The notes: generated by a model not told the origin, from the letters alone. 64,000 bases of DNA from Rhizobium sp. SEMIA4064 (GCF_003025035.1 NZ_PYJN01000013.1:124001-188000), one strand, 5' to 3'. Positions 1 to 9,797 are shown, counted from the stretch's first letter. Translations and numbers: made by a program.

Positions 1-924
1 AAGCCGGACCTGCGCAACCCGATCGTCATGGAAGCCGTCACCGAGCATTTCGCCGGCTCCGGCTTCAAGGTCTTCGCCAACATGATCGCCTCGAACCCGA
101 AGGTGCAGGTCTGGGCGATCCCGGCCAAGACCGGTGGCTCGAGAGCGTTCTGCGACCGCATGAACGCCTGGGCGCAGAGCCAGGGCCAGCCTGGCCTCGG
201 CTATATCTTCTGGCGCAAGGAAGGCGAGAAGCTCGAAGGTGCCGGCCCACTTGCCAAGAACATTGGCGAGGAGCGCACCGACGCGATCCGCACCCAGCTC
301 GGTCTCGGCGATGGCGATGCCTGCTTCTTTGTCGCCGGCGATCCGGACAAGTTCTACAAGTTTGCCGGCGAAGCCCGCACCAGGGCCGGCGAGGAACTGA
401 ACCTGGTCGACCGCGATCGTTTCGAGCTTTGCTGGATCGTCGACTTCCCGTTCTTCGAATGGAGCGAAGAAGAAAAGAAGGTCGATTTCGCACACAACCC
501 GTTCTCGATGCCGCAGGGCGGTCTTGAGGCGCTCCAGAACCAAGATCCGCTGACGATCAAGGCCTTCCAATACGACGCCGTCTGCAACGGCTTCGAAATC
601 GCCTCAGGTTCGATCCGTAACCAGTCGCCGGAAACCATGGTCGCCGCCTTTGAAAAGGTCGGGCTCAGCCAGGCTGATGTGGAAGAACGCTTCGGCGGCC
701 TCTACCGCGCCTTCCAGTACGGCGCGCCTCCGCATGGTGGCGCTGCCTTCGGTATCGACCGCATCATCATGCTGCTGGTCGGCGCCAAGAACCTGCGCGA
801 AATCTCGCTGTTCCCGATGAACCAGCAGGCGCAGGACCTCTTGATGGGCGCTCCCTCAGCGGCAACGCCGACGCAATTGCGCGAACTGGCGATCCGCCCG
901 GTGCCGCCGGTGAAGAAGGACTGA
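1..924 (+). CDS. aspS: Aspartyl-tRNA synthetase, C-terminal part (5' end outside window)
   Basis: Charges tRNA with aspartate in the cytoplasm. The frame is open at base 1 and ends at a TGA at 922-924, giving 307 codons of a protein that is normally about 590 residues, so the anticodon-binding domain and the first half of the catalytic domain lie outside. Visible are the class II core with a GAD-type insertion and the C-terminal motif 3 region ([12 protein letters not shown]) followed by the [14 protein letters not shown] block typical of bacterial AspRS. Rhizobial AspRS belongs to the long bacterial type; whether it also charges tRNA-Asn cannot be decided here. A terminator hairpin follows directly. 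Confidence 0.97.
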   Translation, partial: KPDLRNPIVMEAVTEHFAGSGFKVFANMIASNPKVQVWAIPAKTGGSRAFCDRMNAWAQSQGQPGLGYIFWRKEGEKLEGAGPLAKNIGEERTDAIRTQLGLGDGDACFFVAGDPDKFYKFAGEARTRAGEELNLVDRDRFELCWIVDFPFFEWSEEEKKVDFAHNPFSMPQGGLEALQNQDPLTIKAFQYDAVCNGFEIASGSIRNQSPETMVAAFEKVGLSQADVEERFGGLYRAFQYGAPPHGGAAFGIDRIIMLLVGAKNLREISLFPMNQQAQDLLMGAPSAATPTQLRELAIRPVPPVKKD

Positions 925-951
925 GGTCTCTACAGGCTTCGATGGACATAC

Positions 952-983
952 AAAACCCGGCGATTTCGGTCGCTGGGTTTTTT
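952..983 (+). terminator. Rho-independent terminator after aspS
   Basis: The inverted repeat AACCCGGCGA / TCGCTGGGTT (one G-T pair, 6-base loop) is followed by a run of six T. It lies about 30 bases after the aspS stop codon. Confidence 0.85.
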
Positions 984-1027
984 GTTGATCATCAAGTTCA
1001 GCCAATGGCGGCCGCATGGGGCACATG

Positions 1028-1056
1028 AAAAACCCGGCGACCGAAATCGCCGGGTT
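1028..1056 (-). terminator. Rho-independent terminator of the leftward gene 1083-2270
   Basis: A perfect 10-bp stem, AACCCGGCGA / TCGCCGGGTT, with a T-run when read on the minus strand. It lies about 27 bases past the stop of the exported-protein gene. Its sequence is nearly the inverted copy of the aspS terminator 45 bases away. Confidence 0.8.
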
Positions 1057-1082
1057 GCTGATGATCAGGATCGAAGCTTCGA

Positions 1083-2270
1083 TCAATCGTTGGACGAAAC
1101 CTTGAGGCCGATGACCTGCGGGATCGACTGCGGAGCGCCCATGGCGGCGCCGATGATCATCGGCAGCGGCACCGGCTTGTCCGGCGAAGCCTTGACCGTC
1201 AGGCTCTTCGGGTTGTCGAGATAGGCGCTGACGGCGGCGGAAACGGCGTTCTGCAGCTCCGGAATGTTGAGCTGCGCCATCATGATCGGCGTCATTGCCT
1301 TCAGCGTGTCGGCCAACTGCTTGCCGGAAACGCCCTGTTGCTTGCCGGCAAAGTCGAGCACGCGGGACGTGATCGAGCTATCGTCGAAGCGGATTTGCGC
1401 GCTGTTGAAGGTTAGCTGCTGCATAAGACCGAGCATGGCAAGACCGGCGGATTGCTGAGCATCCTGCTGGTTTGGATTGGAGCGAACGGTCTTGAGCGCG
1501 TCCTGAAGCGACTTGGCGAAGGCAGGCGTATAGCCGGAAAGGCTGAGCGCGATGTTCAGCTTGCCCACATCCTTGAAGTCGAAGGAATATTCGGTGATGT
1601 CGATCGTACCCGGCGCGATCTCCCAGCTACCCTTCATAGCGATCTTGCCGTTGAGCTGCTGCAGGTTGAGCTGGCTGATCGCTTCTTTGGCCTGCGGATC
1701 GTTGACCTTGCTGAGGTCGGCCTTGACGCCGTTCACCTGGGCATCGAAGTCGACACCGGACTTGTCGGCGCGCTTGTTCATCGTGGCGTCGGCGTTGGCG
1801 ATCGAGAAGACCTGGGTACCGTCCTGGGTGAAGGAGAGGGAGCCGGCATGCGCGCTCTTGTAGAACAGCAGCGAATCGATATCGCCCTTGTTGACGTCGG
1901 CCGGGATTTCGATCCCATTTATCTTGAGGTCGGAAGCTGCAATGGTGACGCCGTCCTTGGTCGTGGCAACGTCCGGAAAGGCGATCTGATCGACCGTGTA
2001 GCCACCACCCGCTTCTGTGACGCCGGTCATTGTGACGTCACCCAGCTTGACGCCATCGGACGCGCTGGCCGCTTTGACGCTGATGCCTTTCAGCGTCACC
2101 GTCGTACCGCTGACATCGATGCTGTCGGCCGCGATGGAACCGCCTTGCTGAGCGTAGACGTCATTGATCTTCTTTAGGAGATCGTTACCGTCGAGCGCAA
2201 AGGCGGAGCTGGCGAAAGACAGTAAGGCGGCACTGGACAGCATCAGCCGTGTTGTCCGATAAAAAGTCAT
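1083..2270 (-). CDS. Exported protein of unknown function, 395 aa
   Basis: Not recognised as a named family. The N-terminus is a Sec signal peptide (MTFYRTTRLMLSSAALLSF, probable cleavage after SSAFA near residue 25), so the mature protein should be periplasmic. The rest is rich in short alternating hydrophobic-polar strands with repeated 'I-x-V-x-G' patterns, which suggests a long beta-rich fold of the AsmA/DUF945 style, but this is only an impression. The start is supported by GAGGAAAAG eight bases upstream. It is convergent with aspS and divergent from parC, with its own promoter region and terminator, so it is probably a single-gene unit. Confidence 0.75.
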   Translation of the reverse strand: MTFYRTTRLMLSSAALLSFASSAFALDGNDLLKKINDVYAQQGGSIAADSIDVSGTTVTLKGISVKAASASDGVKLGDVTMTGVTEAGGGYTVDQIAFPDVATTKDGVTIAASDLKINGIEIPADVNKGDIDSLLFYKSAHAGSLSFTQDGTQVFSIANADATMNKRADKSGVDFDAQVNGVKADLSKVNDPQAKEAISQLNLQQLNGKIAMKGSWEIAPGTIDITEYSFDFKDVGKLNIALSLSGYTPAFAKSLQDALKTVRSNPNQQDAQQSAGLAMLGLMQQLTFNSAQIRFDDSSITSRVLDFAGKQQGVSGKQLADTLKAMTPIMMAQLNIPELQNAVSAAVSAYLDNPKSLTVKASPDKPVPLPMIIGAAMGAPQSIPQVIGLKVSSND

Positions 2271-2401
2271 GGTGGCTTTTCCTCATTGAGCTGGTGTAGG
2301 CGGGTGTACATATTTAGCGTGTACTGCCGCGAGTTATATTCACGTTCGCCTAAAATTCCAATGGCAATGGCGATGGCAAATATATGTATGAGAATTGTGT
2401 C

Positions 2402-2437
2402 TGACGTTACGTCAAATCATGTCTGAACTGAGACGTC
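2402..2437. promoter_or_regulatory. Palindromic motifs in the parC / exported-protein divergent promoter region
   Basis: TGACGT-T-ACGTCA (2402-2414) is a perfect 6+6 inverted repeat with a one-base centre. A second copy of its core, GACGTC, lies 30 bases downstream centre to centre (2432-2437). Both sit 60-100 bases before the parC start, a suitable place for an operator. The binding protein is unknown. Confidence 0.35.
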
Positions 2438-2498
2438 ATCCACAAGTGCTTTCCACTGATTTCTTGCCGGGAATCGGCTTCTCCGCTAGTCAAGGGCC

Positions 2499-4754
2499 AT
2501 GGGACAAAATCTTTTACCGCCCGGTGGCGGCGACGATGACAGCATTCTTCCGGTCGATCTCAAGGCCGCGCTCGAAGAGCGCTACCTGGCCTATGCTTTG
2601 TCGACGATCATGCATCGCGCCCTGCCGGATGTTCGCGACGGCCTGAAGCCGGTCCATCGCCGCATTGTTTATGCGATGAGCGAGATGGGACTGCGCCCCA
2701 CCGCCGCCTTCCGCAAATGCGCCAAGATCGTCGGCGAGGTGATGGGTAACTATCACCCGCATGGCGACCAGTCGATCTACGACGCGCTCGCCCGCCTTGC
2801 GCAGGATTTCTCGCAGCGCTACACGCTGGTCAACGGCCAGGGCAATTTCGGCAATATCGACGGCGATAGCCCCGCCGCCATGCGTTACACTGAATCCAAG
2901 ATGACGGCGGTCTCCGAACTGCTGCTCGAAGGCATCGATCAGGATGCCGTGGATTTCCGCGATACCTACGACGAGTCGAATTCCGAGCCGGTCGTCCTGC
3001 CCGGCGCTTTCCCGAACCTGCTCGCCAACGGCTCCTCGGGCATCGCTGTCGGCATGGCGACCTCCATCCCGCCGCACAACGCCCACGAACTTTGTGATGC
3101 GGCCCTGCACCTGATCCGCGATCGCGACGCGACCGTCGAAAAGCTGGTGGAGTTCATTCCCGGCCCGGATTTCCCGACCGGCGGCATCATCATCGACGAT
3201 CGCGACAGCATCATCGAAAGCTACAAGACCGGCCGCGGCGGCTTCCGCGTTCGCGCCAAATGGGAAACGGAAGATCTCGGCCGCGGCGGCTATCAGATCG
3301 TCATTACCGAAATTCCATTCCAGGTGCAGAAGTCGCGGCTGATCGAAAAGATCGCCGAGCTGCTGCTGGCGCGCAAACTGCCGCTGCTTGAAGATGTTCG
3401 CGATGAATCCGCCGAGGATATCCGCGTCGTTCTCATACCGAAGAGCCGCACCGTCGATCCGATGATCCTGATGGAATCGATGTTCAAGCTGACAGAGCTG
3501 GAAAGCCGCTTCCCGCTCAACATGAACGTTCTGTCCATGGGCCGCATCCCGAAGGTCATGGCGCTGAACGACGTGCTGAAGGAGTGGCTGGATCACCGGC
3601 GGGAAGTTTTGCTGCGCCGCTCGCGCTTCCGGCTCGCGGCAATCGAAAAACGCCTGGAAATCCTCGGCGGCTTCCTGATTGCCTACCTCAACATCGATGA
3701 GGTCATCGCCATCATCCGCGAGGAGGATGAGCCGAAGCCCGTCATGATGGAGCGGTTCGGTCTGACGGACAATCAGGTCGAAGCGATCCTCAACATGCGG
3801 CTGCGCTCTCTGCGCAAACTCGAAGAATTCGAGATCCGCAAGGAATTCGACGGCCTGACCAAGGAGAAGGCCGATATCGAGGCTTTGCTCGCTTCCGAAG
3901 AAAAGCAGTGGCAGACGGTCGCCTGGGAAATCGGCGAGGTGAAGAAGAAATTTGCCAAGGCGACCGAGATCGGCCGCCGCCGCACGCAGTTCGCCGAAGC
4001 GCCCGAAGCCGACGATGCTGCGATCCAGCAGGCGATGATCGAGAAGGAGCCGATCACCGTCGTCGTCTCGGAAAAGGGCTGGATTCGCGCGCTGAAGGGT
4101 CACATCTCCGATACGTCGACGCTCACCTTCAAGGAGGGCGACGGGCTGAAGGTGGCATTCCCGGCGCAGACGACCGACAAGATCCTGATCGTCACCACCG
4201 GCGGCAAGGCCTATACGCTCGGCGGCGACAAGCTGCCCGGCGGCCGTGGCCACGGCGAGCCGCTGCGCATCATGGTCGACATGGAAAACGATCAGGACGT
4301 GCTGACTGCCTTCGTCCACGATCCGCAGCGCAAGCAACTGGTCGTCTCAACCGCCGGCAACGGCTTTATCGTGCCGGAAGTGGAACTGGTCGCCAACACC
4401 CGCAAGGGCAAGCAGATCATGAACTTGACGACACCGGATGAGACGAAGCTGCTCGTGCCGGTCTCGGGCGATCACGTCGCCGTCGTCGGCGAGAACCGCA
4501 AGATGGTGGTGTTCTCGCTATCGCAGATCCCGGAAATGTCGCGCGGCAAGGGCGTGCGCCTGCAGCGCTACAAGGATGGCGGCGTCGGCGATATCAAGTG
4601 CTTCGCCATCGCCGACGGCCTGACATGGGAAGACAGCGCCGGCCGCACCTTCACCAAGACCAAGGACGAGCTGATAGAATGGCTCGGCGATCGCGCCTCG
4701 GCCGGCCGTACGGTGCCGAAGGGCTTCCCCAGAAGCGGCAGGTTCTCTGGCTGA
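2499..4754 (+). CDS. parC: DNA topoisomerase IV subunit A
   Basis: ATP-dependent decatenation of daughter chromosomes together with ParE. The 751-residue length fits ParC rather than GyrA, which has a longer C-terminal beta-pinwheel. The breakage-reunion domain is intact: the winged-helix segment has [13 protein letters not shown] (about 84-96) and the catalytic tyrosine is Tyr130 in AAMRYTES. A coiled tower/exit-gate region follows (about 340-480), then degenerate pinwheel repeats to the end. At the position of E. coli ParC Ser80 this protein has Gln91, and at Glu84 it has Asp95, which I believe is usual for alphaproteobacterial ParC. The start ATG has AAGGG just upstream. It is convergent with the EamA permease gene. 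Confidence 0.96.
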   Translation: MGQNLLPPGGGDDDSILPVDLKAALEERYLAYALSTIMHRALPDVRDGLKPVHRRIVYAMSEMGLRPTAAFRKCAKIVGEVMGNYHPHGDQSIYDALARLAQDFSQRYTLVNGQGNFGNIDGDSPAAMRYTESKMTAVSELLLEGIDQDAVDFRDTYDESNSEPVVLPGAFPNLLANGSSGIAVGMATSIPPHNAHELCDAALHLIRDRDATVEKLVEFIPGPDFPTGGIIIDDRDSIIESYKTGRGGFRVRAKWETEDLGRGGYQIVITEIPFQVQKSRLIEKIAELLLARKLPLLEDVRDESAEDIRVVLIPKSRTVDPMILMESMFKLTELESRFPLNMNVLSMGRIPKVMALNDVLKEWLDHRREVLLRRSRFRLAAIEKRLEILGGFLIAYLNIDEVIAIIREEDEPKPVMMERFGLTDNQVEAILNMRLRSLRKLEEFEIRKEFDGLTKEKADIEALLASEEKQWQTVAWEIGEVKKKFAKATEIGRRRTQFAEAPEADDAAIQQAMIEKEPITVVVSEKGWIRALKGHISDTSTLTFKEGDGLKVAFPAQTTDKILIVTTGGKAYTLGGDKLPGGRGHGEPLRIMVDMENDQDVLTAFVHDPQRKQLVVSTAGNGFIVPEVELVANTRKGKQIMNLTTPDETKLLVPVSGDHVAVVGENRKMVVFSLSQIPEMSRGKGVRLQRYKDGGVGDIKCFAIADGLTWEDSAGRTFTKTKDELIEWLGDRASAGRTVPKGFPRSGRFSG

Positions 4755-4774
4755 GGTCAGTAGGGCAAAATCGA

Positions 4775-4799
4775 GCAATCGACCCGGTAGGCCGATTGC
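4775..4799. terminator. Weak hairpin between convergent parC and EamA genes
   Basis: GCAATCG / CGATTGC stem with an 11-base loop in the 107-bp gap between two converging stop codons. There is no T-run on either side, so efficient intrinsic termination is doubtful. Confidence 0.3.
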
Positions 4800-4861
4800 A
4801 GCGAGGAATGCTCTGAGCGAAAGCAAAAGATCTGGAATTGGCTGCCGCAATATGGAGTTCG

Positions 4862-5743
4862 TTACCCCGCCGCCGCCATTCTTGCCCTGACACGCACCTG
4901 CCATAACGAATGCGCTGCCAGCGCTAGAATCAGCACCAGTCCGCCGGCGAGCGTCATGTTGCTTGGCGCTTCGGCGAAGATCAGCCAGACCCAGATCGGA
5001 GCCAGGATCGTTTCCAGCAGATAGAACATCGCCACTTCCGGCGCCGAGAGAAAGCGTGTGCCGGTGGCGAGGCACCAGAAGGAGAGGGGCATCAGGATCG
5101 CCCCATCGAGCAGGATCCAGCCGGGATGATCGATCACGATGCCCGAAGGCATGACATGGTAAAGTCCCACTGCAGCCGGGATAATGGCGGACAATAGAGA
5201 CGCGAAGCCCATATCCTTGCGCGAAGCTCTGGCGATCGTGATGGCGCAGGCGATGGAAAAAGAAGCAAGAACCGACAGCGCATCGCCGAGGAAATGACCG
5301 CCCTCCATGCCATCCCGCACGATCAGGCCGACGCCAAAGATCATTGCGATCATGGTGACGATGGTGGAAAGAGCGGGGCGCTCCTTCAGGAAAATCCAGG
5401 AGAGAAGTGCCGCAAACATCGGATTGAGAGCGATGATGAACACCACATTCGCCGCCGTCGTATAGTAGATGGCGAGGAGAAAGGTGATGGTCGTCAGGCC
5501 GTAAAAGAGGCCGACGGGAAGTCCGATCCAGCCCGGCAGCGTGTTGCGCAGCGATCCTGTAACCCGGCGGATGACGACCAGAGCGATAAGCGCCACGACG
5601 ATCGTCGCAAGGCTGCGCGCCGACAGCACGGACCAGACATCGCCGCTCGAAAGCCGAATCAGCGGGATGTCCATCGACAGCGTGAGCCCGCCGATGGTGG
5701 CCAGCAACAAGCCTTTTCTGTGATCCGAGAGATGGGAGACCAT
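4862..5743 (-). CDS. EamA/DMT-family membrane permease, 293 aa
   Basis: Drug/metabolite-transporter superfamily member with about ten predicted membrane helices arranged as two EamA repeats (roughly residues 10-138 and 150-285). The repeats carry the characteristic helix 4-5 signatures FIIALNPMFAALLSWIFLKER and FYLLETILAPIWVWLIFAEAP. The substrate cannot be inferred; related proteins export amino acids or metabolites. Its ATG follows the TAA of bpt with no base between (TAA-ATG), so the two are translationally coupled. Confidence 0.88.
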   Translation of the reverse strand: MVSHLSDHRKGLLLATIGGLTLSMDIPLIRLSSGDVWSVLSARSLATIVVALIALVVIRRVTGSLRNTLPGWIGLPVGLFYGLTTITFLLAIYYTTAANVVFIIALNPMFAALLSWIFLKERPALSTIVTMIAMIFGVGLIVRDGMEGGHFLGDALSVLASFSIACAITIARASRKDMGFASLLSAIIPAAVGLYHVMPSGIVIDHPGWILLDGAILMPLSFWCLATGTRFLSAPEVAMFYLLETILAPIWVWLIFAEAPSNMTLAGGLVLILALAAHSLWQVRVRARMAAAG

Positions 5744-6520
5744 TTAGCGAGAGGGATCTTCGCTGACATCGGCGGGATTGAAGCGTTCCCAGCCGCGCGG
5801 GGTCAGATGCTCCTGTGGCTGAAACCGTGTCTTGTAGTCCATCTTGCGAGAGCCCTTGACCCAATAGCCGAGATAGACATGCGGCAGCCCGAGCGCCTTG
5901 GTCCGCTTGATATGATCGAGGATCATGAAGGTGCCGAGCGAACGTTGGTCGAGATCGGGATTGAAATAGGAATAGACCATTGACAGCCCGTCGCTCATCA
6001 CGTCGGTCAATGCCGCCGCCAGCAGCTCGCCTTTCGGCCGCTGCTCCAGCCCGGAGCCTTCTTCGCGCCGGCGATATTCGATGATGCGGGTGTTGACGTG
6101 GGTGTCCTCGACCATGATCGCATAGTCGAGCACGGTCATGTCGGACATGCCGCCCTGCTGATGGCGATAATCGAGATAGCGGCGGAAGAGGGAATATTGC
6201 TCGCTGGACGGCTGCGCCGGAAATTCGGTGGCGATAATATCGCTATTGGACGACAGGACGCGTTTCATCGACCGGCTGGGCTCGAATTCCTGAGCGAGAA
6301 TGCGAACGGAAATGCAGGCGCGGCAGGATTCGCAAGCGGGGCGATAAGCGATGTTCTGCGAGCGACGAAAGCCGCCCTGGGTCAATATATCGTTCATTTC
6401 CGCTGCGCGCGGCCCGACGAGATGGGTGAAGACTTTACGCTCCATCTCACGCGGCAGGTACGGGCAGGCGGCCGGTGCCGTCAGATAAAACTGCGGGGAT
6501 GGCGTCGACTGCGTGTTCAT
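5744..6520 (-). CDS. bpt: Aspartate/glutamate leucyltransferase (ATE/Bpt family)
   Basis: Transfers leucine (historically annotated as arginine) from aminoacyl-tRNA to N-terminal Asp or Glu of proteins, creating an N-degron for ClpS-ClpAP. The 258 residues match the Bpt family. Seen are the N-terminal PCPYLP-type segment, the cysteine-containing [13 protein letters not shown] region (about 57-69) and the C-terminal [13 protein letters not shown] block (about 225-237). The start at 6520 ([21 protein letters not shown]) is where family members begin; a frame extension to 6574 adds 18 unrelated residues and is rejected. ClpX and ClpP are encoded elsewhere in this window; ClpS and ClpA are not seen. 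Confidence 0.92.
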   Translation of the reverse strand: MNTQSTPSPQFYLTAPAACPYLPREMERKVFTHLVGPRAAEMNDILTQGGFRRSQNIAYRPACESCRACISVRILAQEFEPSRSMKRVLSSNSDIIATEFPAQPSSEQYSLFRRYLDYRHQQGGMSDMTVLDYAIMVEDTHVNTRIIEYRRREEGSGLEQRPKGELLAAALTDVMSDGLSMVYSYFNPDLDQRSLGTFMILDHIKRTKALGLPHVYLGYWVKGSRKMDYKTRFQPQEHLTPRGWERFNPADVSEDPSR

Positions 6521-6590
6521 CTGCCGTTGATCAACCTTCCATTCGGCATTCGACTTCTCACAAGCATGGCCCAAGTTTAGAAAACGTCAA

Positions 6591-6615
6591 CTATGTCCTT
6601 CGTCCAAGGTCATAG
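6591..6615. other. Inverted repeat between the RDD and bpt genes
   Basis: CTATGTCCTT and AAGGTCATAG form a 10-bp stem with one mismatch and a 5-base loop. It lies about 70 bases upstream of bpt in the 187-bp gap, so it could be an operator for bpt or an mRNA hairpin after the RDD gene. There is no T-run. Confidence 0.35.
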
Positions 6616-6707
6616 TTTCCCAGCTTCTTCAGAAACAAGCGGGCTTCGTTAGGGTGATAGGGTGGACAACCAAATCGTTGGTACGACGTTGAGCGGAATA
6701 GCCAAGG

Positions 6708-7166
6708 TTACGCCGTTCGGACGATGACCGTGCCGAGGAGCAGGTCATGCACCAGCCGGCTGCGTTCGATGAACAGGCCTGCAAGCAGGATGAGCGGCGT
6801 CAGGACGGAGTTCAGGATCCAGAACAGCGCCAGATGCACGATCGCGGTCAGAAAATCCATCCGCCGGCCGTCTATCCGCACCATGGCGATGCCCATGGCG
6901 CGCATGCCGAGCGAGGCCTGATGCGGTCCGCCGAGCGTCCAGCCGAAATAGAGGCCCGCAACGATGAGAAAGAGGGCAGGGTAGAGCACGAAGCCCAACC
7001 CAAGCGTCAGGATCGAGACAAAGAACAGCACAACCGCGGCCGGTATGCAGAGCAGGCCGACGATGACATAGTCAAGGATGAAGGCGAAGATGCGCCGGCT
7101 CAGCACACCGCTATAGGCGCGCCAGTCGTCCGGTGCTGCATAAAGCGGGGTTGGGTTCAGGCTCAT
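6708..7166 (-). CDS. RDD-family membrane protein, 152 aa
   Basis: Small inner-membrane protein with the RDD signature: the Arg of SRRIFAFILDYVIVG and later Asp residues near the membrane helices. Three to four hydrophobic segments are seen (about 26-50, 54-75, 107-130). A conserved central stretch, LGMRAMGIAMVRIDG, separates them. Some RDD proteins act in cation/proton exchange, but no specific role can be claimed. It is in line with bpt on the same strand, 187 bp upstream. Confidence 0.88.
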   Translation of the reverse strand: MSLNPTPLYAAPDDWRAYSGVLSRRIFAFILDYVIVGLLCIPAAVVLFFVSILTLGLGFVLYPALFLIVAGLYFGWTLGGPHQASLGMRAMGIAMVRIDGRRMDFLTAIVHLALFWILNSVLTPLILLAGLFIERSRLVHDLLLGTVIVRTA

Positions 7167-7345
7167 CGTCTTTCTCCTTCGCGCATAACCCCTTCAATCG
7201 TTCCGATTTAAGGAAAGGCTGATGCGCAGTTAAAGATTCCCATTGCGACTTTTGTGCATCCAGCAGGATGCGCGGCGCAGTAGGAAACATTTGCCGAACA
7301 TATGGTGTGAGGTCCGGCAAATGCAATAAGCTTTGTGGCCGGTAA

Positions 7346-8359
7346 TTACCTCTTTGCCAGCAGTCTCGCCACTTCCGGTGCGAAATAGGTGAGAATGCCG
7401 TCGCAGCCGGCGCGCTTGAAGGCGAGCAACGTTTCCAGCATCACCCTTTCGCCATCGATCCAGCCATTGGCCGCGGCGGCTTTAATCATCGAATATTCGC
7501 CAGAGACCTGATAGGCAAAGGTCGGCAGGCCGAATGCCTCCTTCAGCCGCCAACAGATGTCGAGATAGGGCAGGCCGGGCTTGACCATCAGCATATCGGC
7601 GCCTTCTTCGACGTCGAGCGCGGCATCGCGCACCGCCTCGGTGCCGTTGGCCGGGTCGATATAATAGGTTTTCTTGTCGCCCTTCAGCAGGCCGCCGGTC
7701 GAGATCGCCTCGCGATAGGGGCCGTAGAAGGCGGAGCTGAACTTGGTGGCATAGCTCATGATGCCGACGCTCTGGTGACCGGCCGCATCGAGCGCGTGAC
7801 GGATCACGCCGATGCGCCCATCCATCATTTCCGATGGCGCGATGATATCGGCACCGGCATCTGCCTGATAGATCGCAGCCTGCGCCACCTGTTCGACGGT
7901 TTCGTCATTGACGATCTCATTGCCGCGCAGAATGCCGTCATGGCCGTGGCTGGTGAAGGGATCGAGGGCGACGTCGGTGATGACGCCGATATTCGGCACG
8001 GCCTTCTTGATGGCCGCGGTAGCAAGATTGATGAGGTTGTTCTTTTCCAGGCTGTTCGAGCCGGTCTCGTCCCGCAGCTCCATTTCGATATTGGGGAAGG
8101 TGGCGAGCGCTGGAATACCGAGGTCGGCCGCTTCTTTTGCGGCTTCCACGGCCTTGTCCACGGTCATGCGATTGACGCCGGGCATGGCCGGGATCGGCTC
8201 GGCGATGCCGCTGCCGGGAATCAGGAAGATCGGCCAGATCAGGTCGTCGACGGTCAGGCGGTTTTCCTGCACCAGGCGGCGTGTCCAATCAGCCTTGCGG
8301 TTACGCCGCATGCGCCGGTGCCCGGTGATCTCGTCAACAAGATGCGTCTTGTCCTGCAT
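7346..8359 (-). CDS. hemB: Delta-aminolevulinic acid dehydratase (porphobilinogen synthase)
   Basis: Condenses two 5-aminolevulinate molecules to porphobilinogen in heme and corrinoid biosynthesis. The 337 residues form a TIM barrel with the two Schiff-base lysines Lys206 (SYATKFSSAFYGP) and Lys260 (MLMVKPGLPYLD). The metal loop reads DVALDPFTSHGHDG (129-142): the three cysteines of Zn-dependent enzymes are replaced by Ala131, Asp133 and Asp141. This marks the Mg-type enzyme known from Bradyrhizobium and relatives. The gene stands alone on the minus strand, divergent from the DUF6163-like gene. Confidence 0.97.
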   Translation of the reverse strand: MQDKTHLVDEITGHRRMRRNRKADWTRRLVQENRLTVDDLIWPIFLIPGSGIAEPIPAMPGVNRMTVDKAVEAAKEAADLGIPALATFPNIEMELRDETGSNSLEKNNLINLATAAIKKAVPNIGVITDVALDPFTSHGHDGILRGNEIVNDETVEQVAQAAIYQADAGADIIAPSEMMDGRIGVIRHALDAAGHQSVGIMSYATKFSSAFYGPYREAISTGGLLKGDKKTYYIDPANGTEAVRDAALDVEEGADMLMVKPGLPYLDICWRLKEAFGLPTFAYQVSGEYSMIKAAAANGWIDGERVMLETLLAFKRAGCDGILTYFAPEVARLLAKR

Positions 8360-8504
8360 GGTGCCGCCATCCTTTTTAGTCTATCTATGGCCTTAATGTA
8401 TCGGCAGCGTACCTATCACGCTGTCCCCAGGAAACAAAACCCGGCGAAAGGCCGCAGCCATTATAGCGCTGGCGAGCCCTTGGCCTTCTACTTATTGTTC
8501 GCGC

Positions 8505-8942
8505 ATGGAACCCGATTCTCCGACCATACCCAAGAGCACGCTGACGGATATCCTGTTCGTCTTGTTCCTGCGGCTGATTGCGATCGCCTGTTTCTGGCTT
8601 GGCCTGCAGTATTGGTCGATGCTGGTCGGCTATTCGCTGGCCGGCCAGGCACGTTTCGATCTCCTCAATCTGCCCTGGAAGGTGGCAGGCGCAGGCCTTG
8701 CCGTGGTCTTCCCCGTCGCGGCCCTCGGCCTGTGGCTGACGGTCTCCTGGGGGCCGGTGATCTGGGTGCTGGCGGCCGGCAGCCAAGCGCTGATGTATGG
8801 CCTCTGGCCACAGATTTTCGGCTCCAATCCATTGATCGTAATCCTGCACGCAGGCGTCGCCGTGCTCTACTGTATTTTCCGTATTTTGCTGTGGCTGGAG
8901 AAGCGCCGGCGCGAGCAACAGGTAATGGTTGATTTACCCTGA
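8505..8942 (+). CDS. Small membrane protein, probable DUF6163 family, 145 aa
   Basis: Four hydrophobic segments (about 14-37, 57-80, 83-98 and 108-128) and a basic C-terminal tail (EKRRREQQ) indicate an inner-membrane protein with a cytoplasmic C-terminus. The family name is a recollection based on its usual place just upstream of the ldtR-type MarR regulator in rhizobia. No catalytic motif is visible. A 128-bp gap separates it from ldtR on the same strand. Confidence 0.72.
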   Translation: MEPDSPTIPKSTLTDILFVLFLRLIAIACFWLGLQYWSMLVGYSLAGQARFDLLNLPWKVAGAGLAVVFPVAALGLWLTVSWGPVIWVLAAGSQALMYGLWPQIFGSNPLIVILHAGVAVLYCIFRILLWLEKRRREQQVMVDLP

Positions 8943-9070
8943 GACACCAAGAGTTCCTGGTAAGGTGCTGTTAAGCCTGCAGTTTAAGTAGAATTTTATG
9001 TGTATTCGATAGGGTCTCACTCAAGGCGGGAAGAAAACGACACCGCCAAACAAAACAGTGAGGCCAAGTC

Positions 9071-9589
9071 ATGATGAACACGAAAATCAAGCCGCAGGCA
9101 GTTGCGAATGCTCGGGACCAGCAGATCGAAGATATCCGTGGTCTGTATATGGAATCGCTCCACCTGGTGGAGCGCCTCCACCGCCGTCTCCTCGATGTTA
9201 TCAAGGACGAATTCGACCGCCAAGGCCGCGACGACGTCAACGCCGTCCAGGCACTGCTCCTCTTCAACATCGGCAATTCCGAGCTGACTGCCGGCGAACT
9301 GCGCTCTCGCGGTTTCTACCTCGGCTCCAACGTTTCCTATAACGTCAAGAAGCTGGTCGACCTCGGCTTCATCAACCATCAACGCTCGCGCATCGACCGC
9401 CGCTCGGTCCGCATCAGCTTGACGGAAACCGGCCAGGACATCGCCGAAACCGTCGCCAAACTCTACGAGCGCCACATCGCCTCCATCGACAAGGTCGGCG
9501 GCATCGGCACCGACGAGTTCACCCAGATGAACAAGCTCCTGCAGCGCCTCGACCGTTTCTGGAACGACCAGATTTTGTACCGTCTGTGA
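9071..9589 (+). CDS. ldtR: MarR-family transcriptional regulator LdtR
   Basis: Winged-helix regulator of 172 residues. The recognition region LTAGELRSRGFYLGSNVSY (about 76-94) is followed by the wing (SRIDRRSVRISLTETG, about 112-127), with dimerising helices at both ends. It matches LdtR of Candidatus Liberibacter asiaticus, a regulator of the L,D-transpeptidase gene ldtP and of stress tolerance. The next gene here is that ldtP homologue. The start at 9071 has GAGG seven bases upstream; a second ATG follows directly. A terminator hairpin follows the gene. Confidence 0.9.
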   Translation: MMNTKIKPQAVANARDQQIEDIRGLYMESLHLVERLHRRLLDVIKDEFDRQGRDDVNAVQALLLFNIGNSELTAGELRSRGFYLGSNVSYNVKKLVDLGFINHQRSRIDRRSVRISLTETGQDIAETVAKLYERHIASIDKVGGIGTDEFTQMNKLLQRLDRFWNDQILYRL

Positions 9590-9630
9590 ATCACCGCGGC
9601 GGAGTTGCCGCTTGACCCTCCAGTAAAAGC

Positions 9631-9671
9631 AAGCCGGACACGTTTCCCTGCGTGTCTGGCTTGAACTTTTT
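9631..9671 (+). terminator. Terminator hairpin after ldtR
   Basis: A 12-bp stem AAGCCGGACACG / CGTGTCTGGCTT with an 8-base loop, then GAACTTTTT. It is placed 42 bases after the ldtR stop codon, which suggests ldtP has its own promoter. Confidence 0.7.
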
Positions 9672-9778
9672 ACCGGCTTACAATTGTGCGCTTTTTGCCA
9701 CGCCCCCGCCGCGACGTTGCGGTGCACACTGTGGATGCTGCATCTGCGCCATTGACGCCGGATCAGCAAACGCTATGA

Positions 9779-9797
9779 ACCACTTTCATTTAGTGGT
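9779..9797. promoter_or_regulatory. Candidate operator in the ldtR-ldtP intergenic region
   Basis: ACCACT-N7-AGTGGT is a perfect 6+6 inverted repeat in the 515-bp gene-free interval 9590-10104, about 310 bases before the ldtP start. LdtR is the obvious candidate binder because it regulates ldtP in a relative, but the motif has not been matched to a known LdtR site. I see no gene in the rest of this interval. Confidence 0.35.

Noticed and set aside
2732..2790. Quinolone-resistance mutation in parC (Gln at the Ser80 position)
   Set aside because: As far as I recall, Gln at this place is the usual state in alphaproteobacterial ParC, so it is not evidence of selected resistance.
2514..4337. 607-codon frame antisense to parC
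   Set aside because: It lies wholly within parC on the opposite strand. The composition (Asp/His/Arg-rich) is typical of a shadow frame in G+C-rich DNA, and parC is certain.
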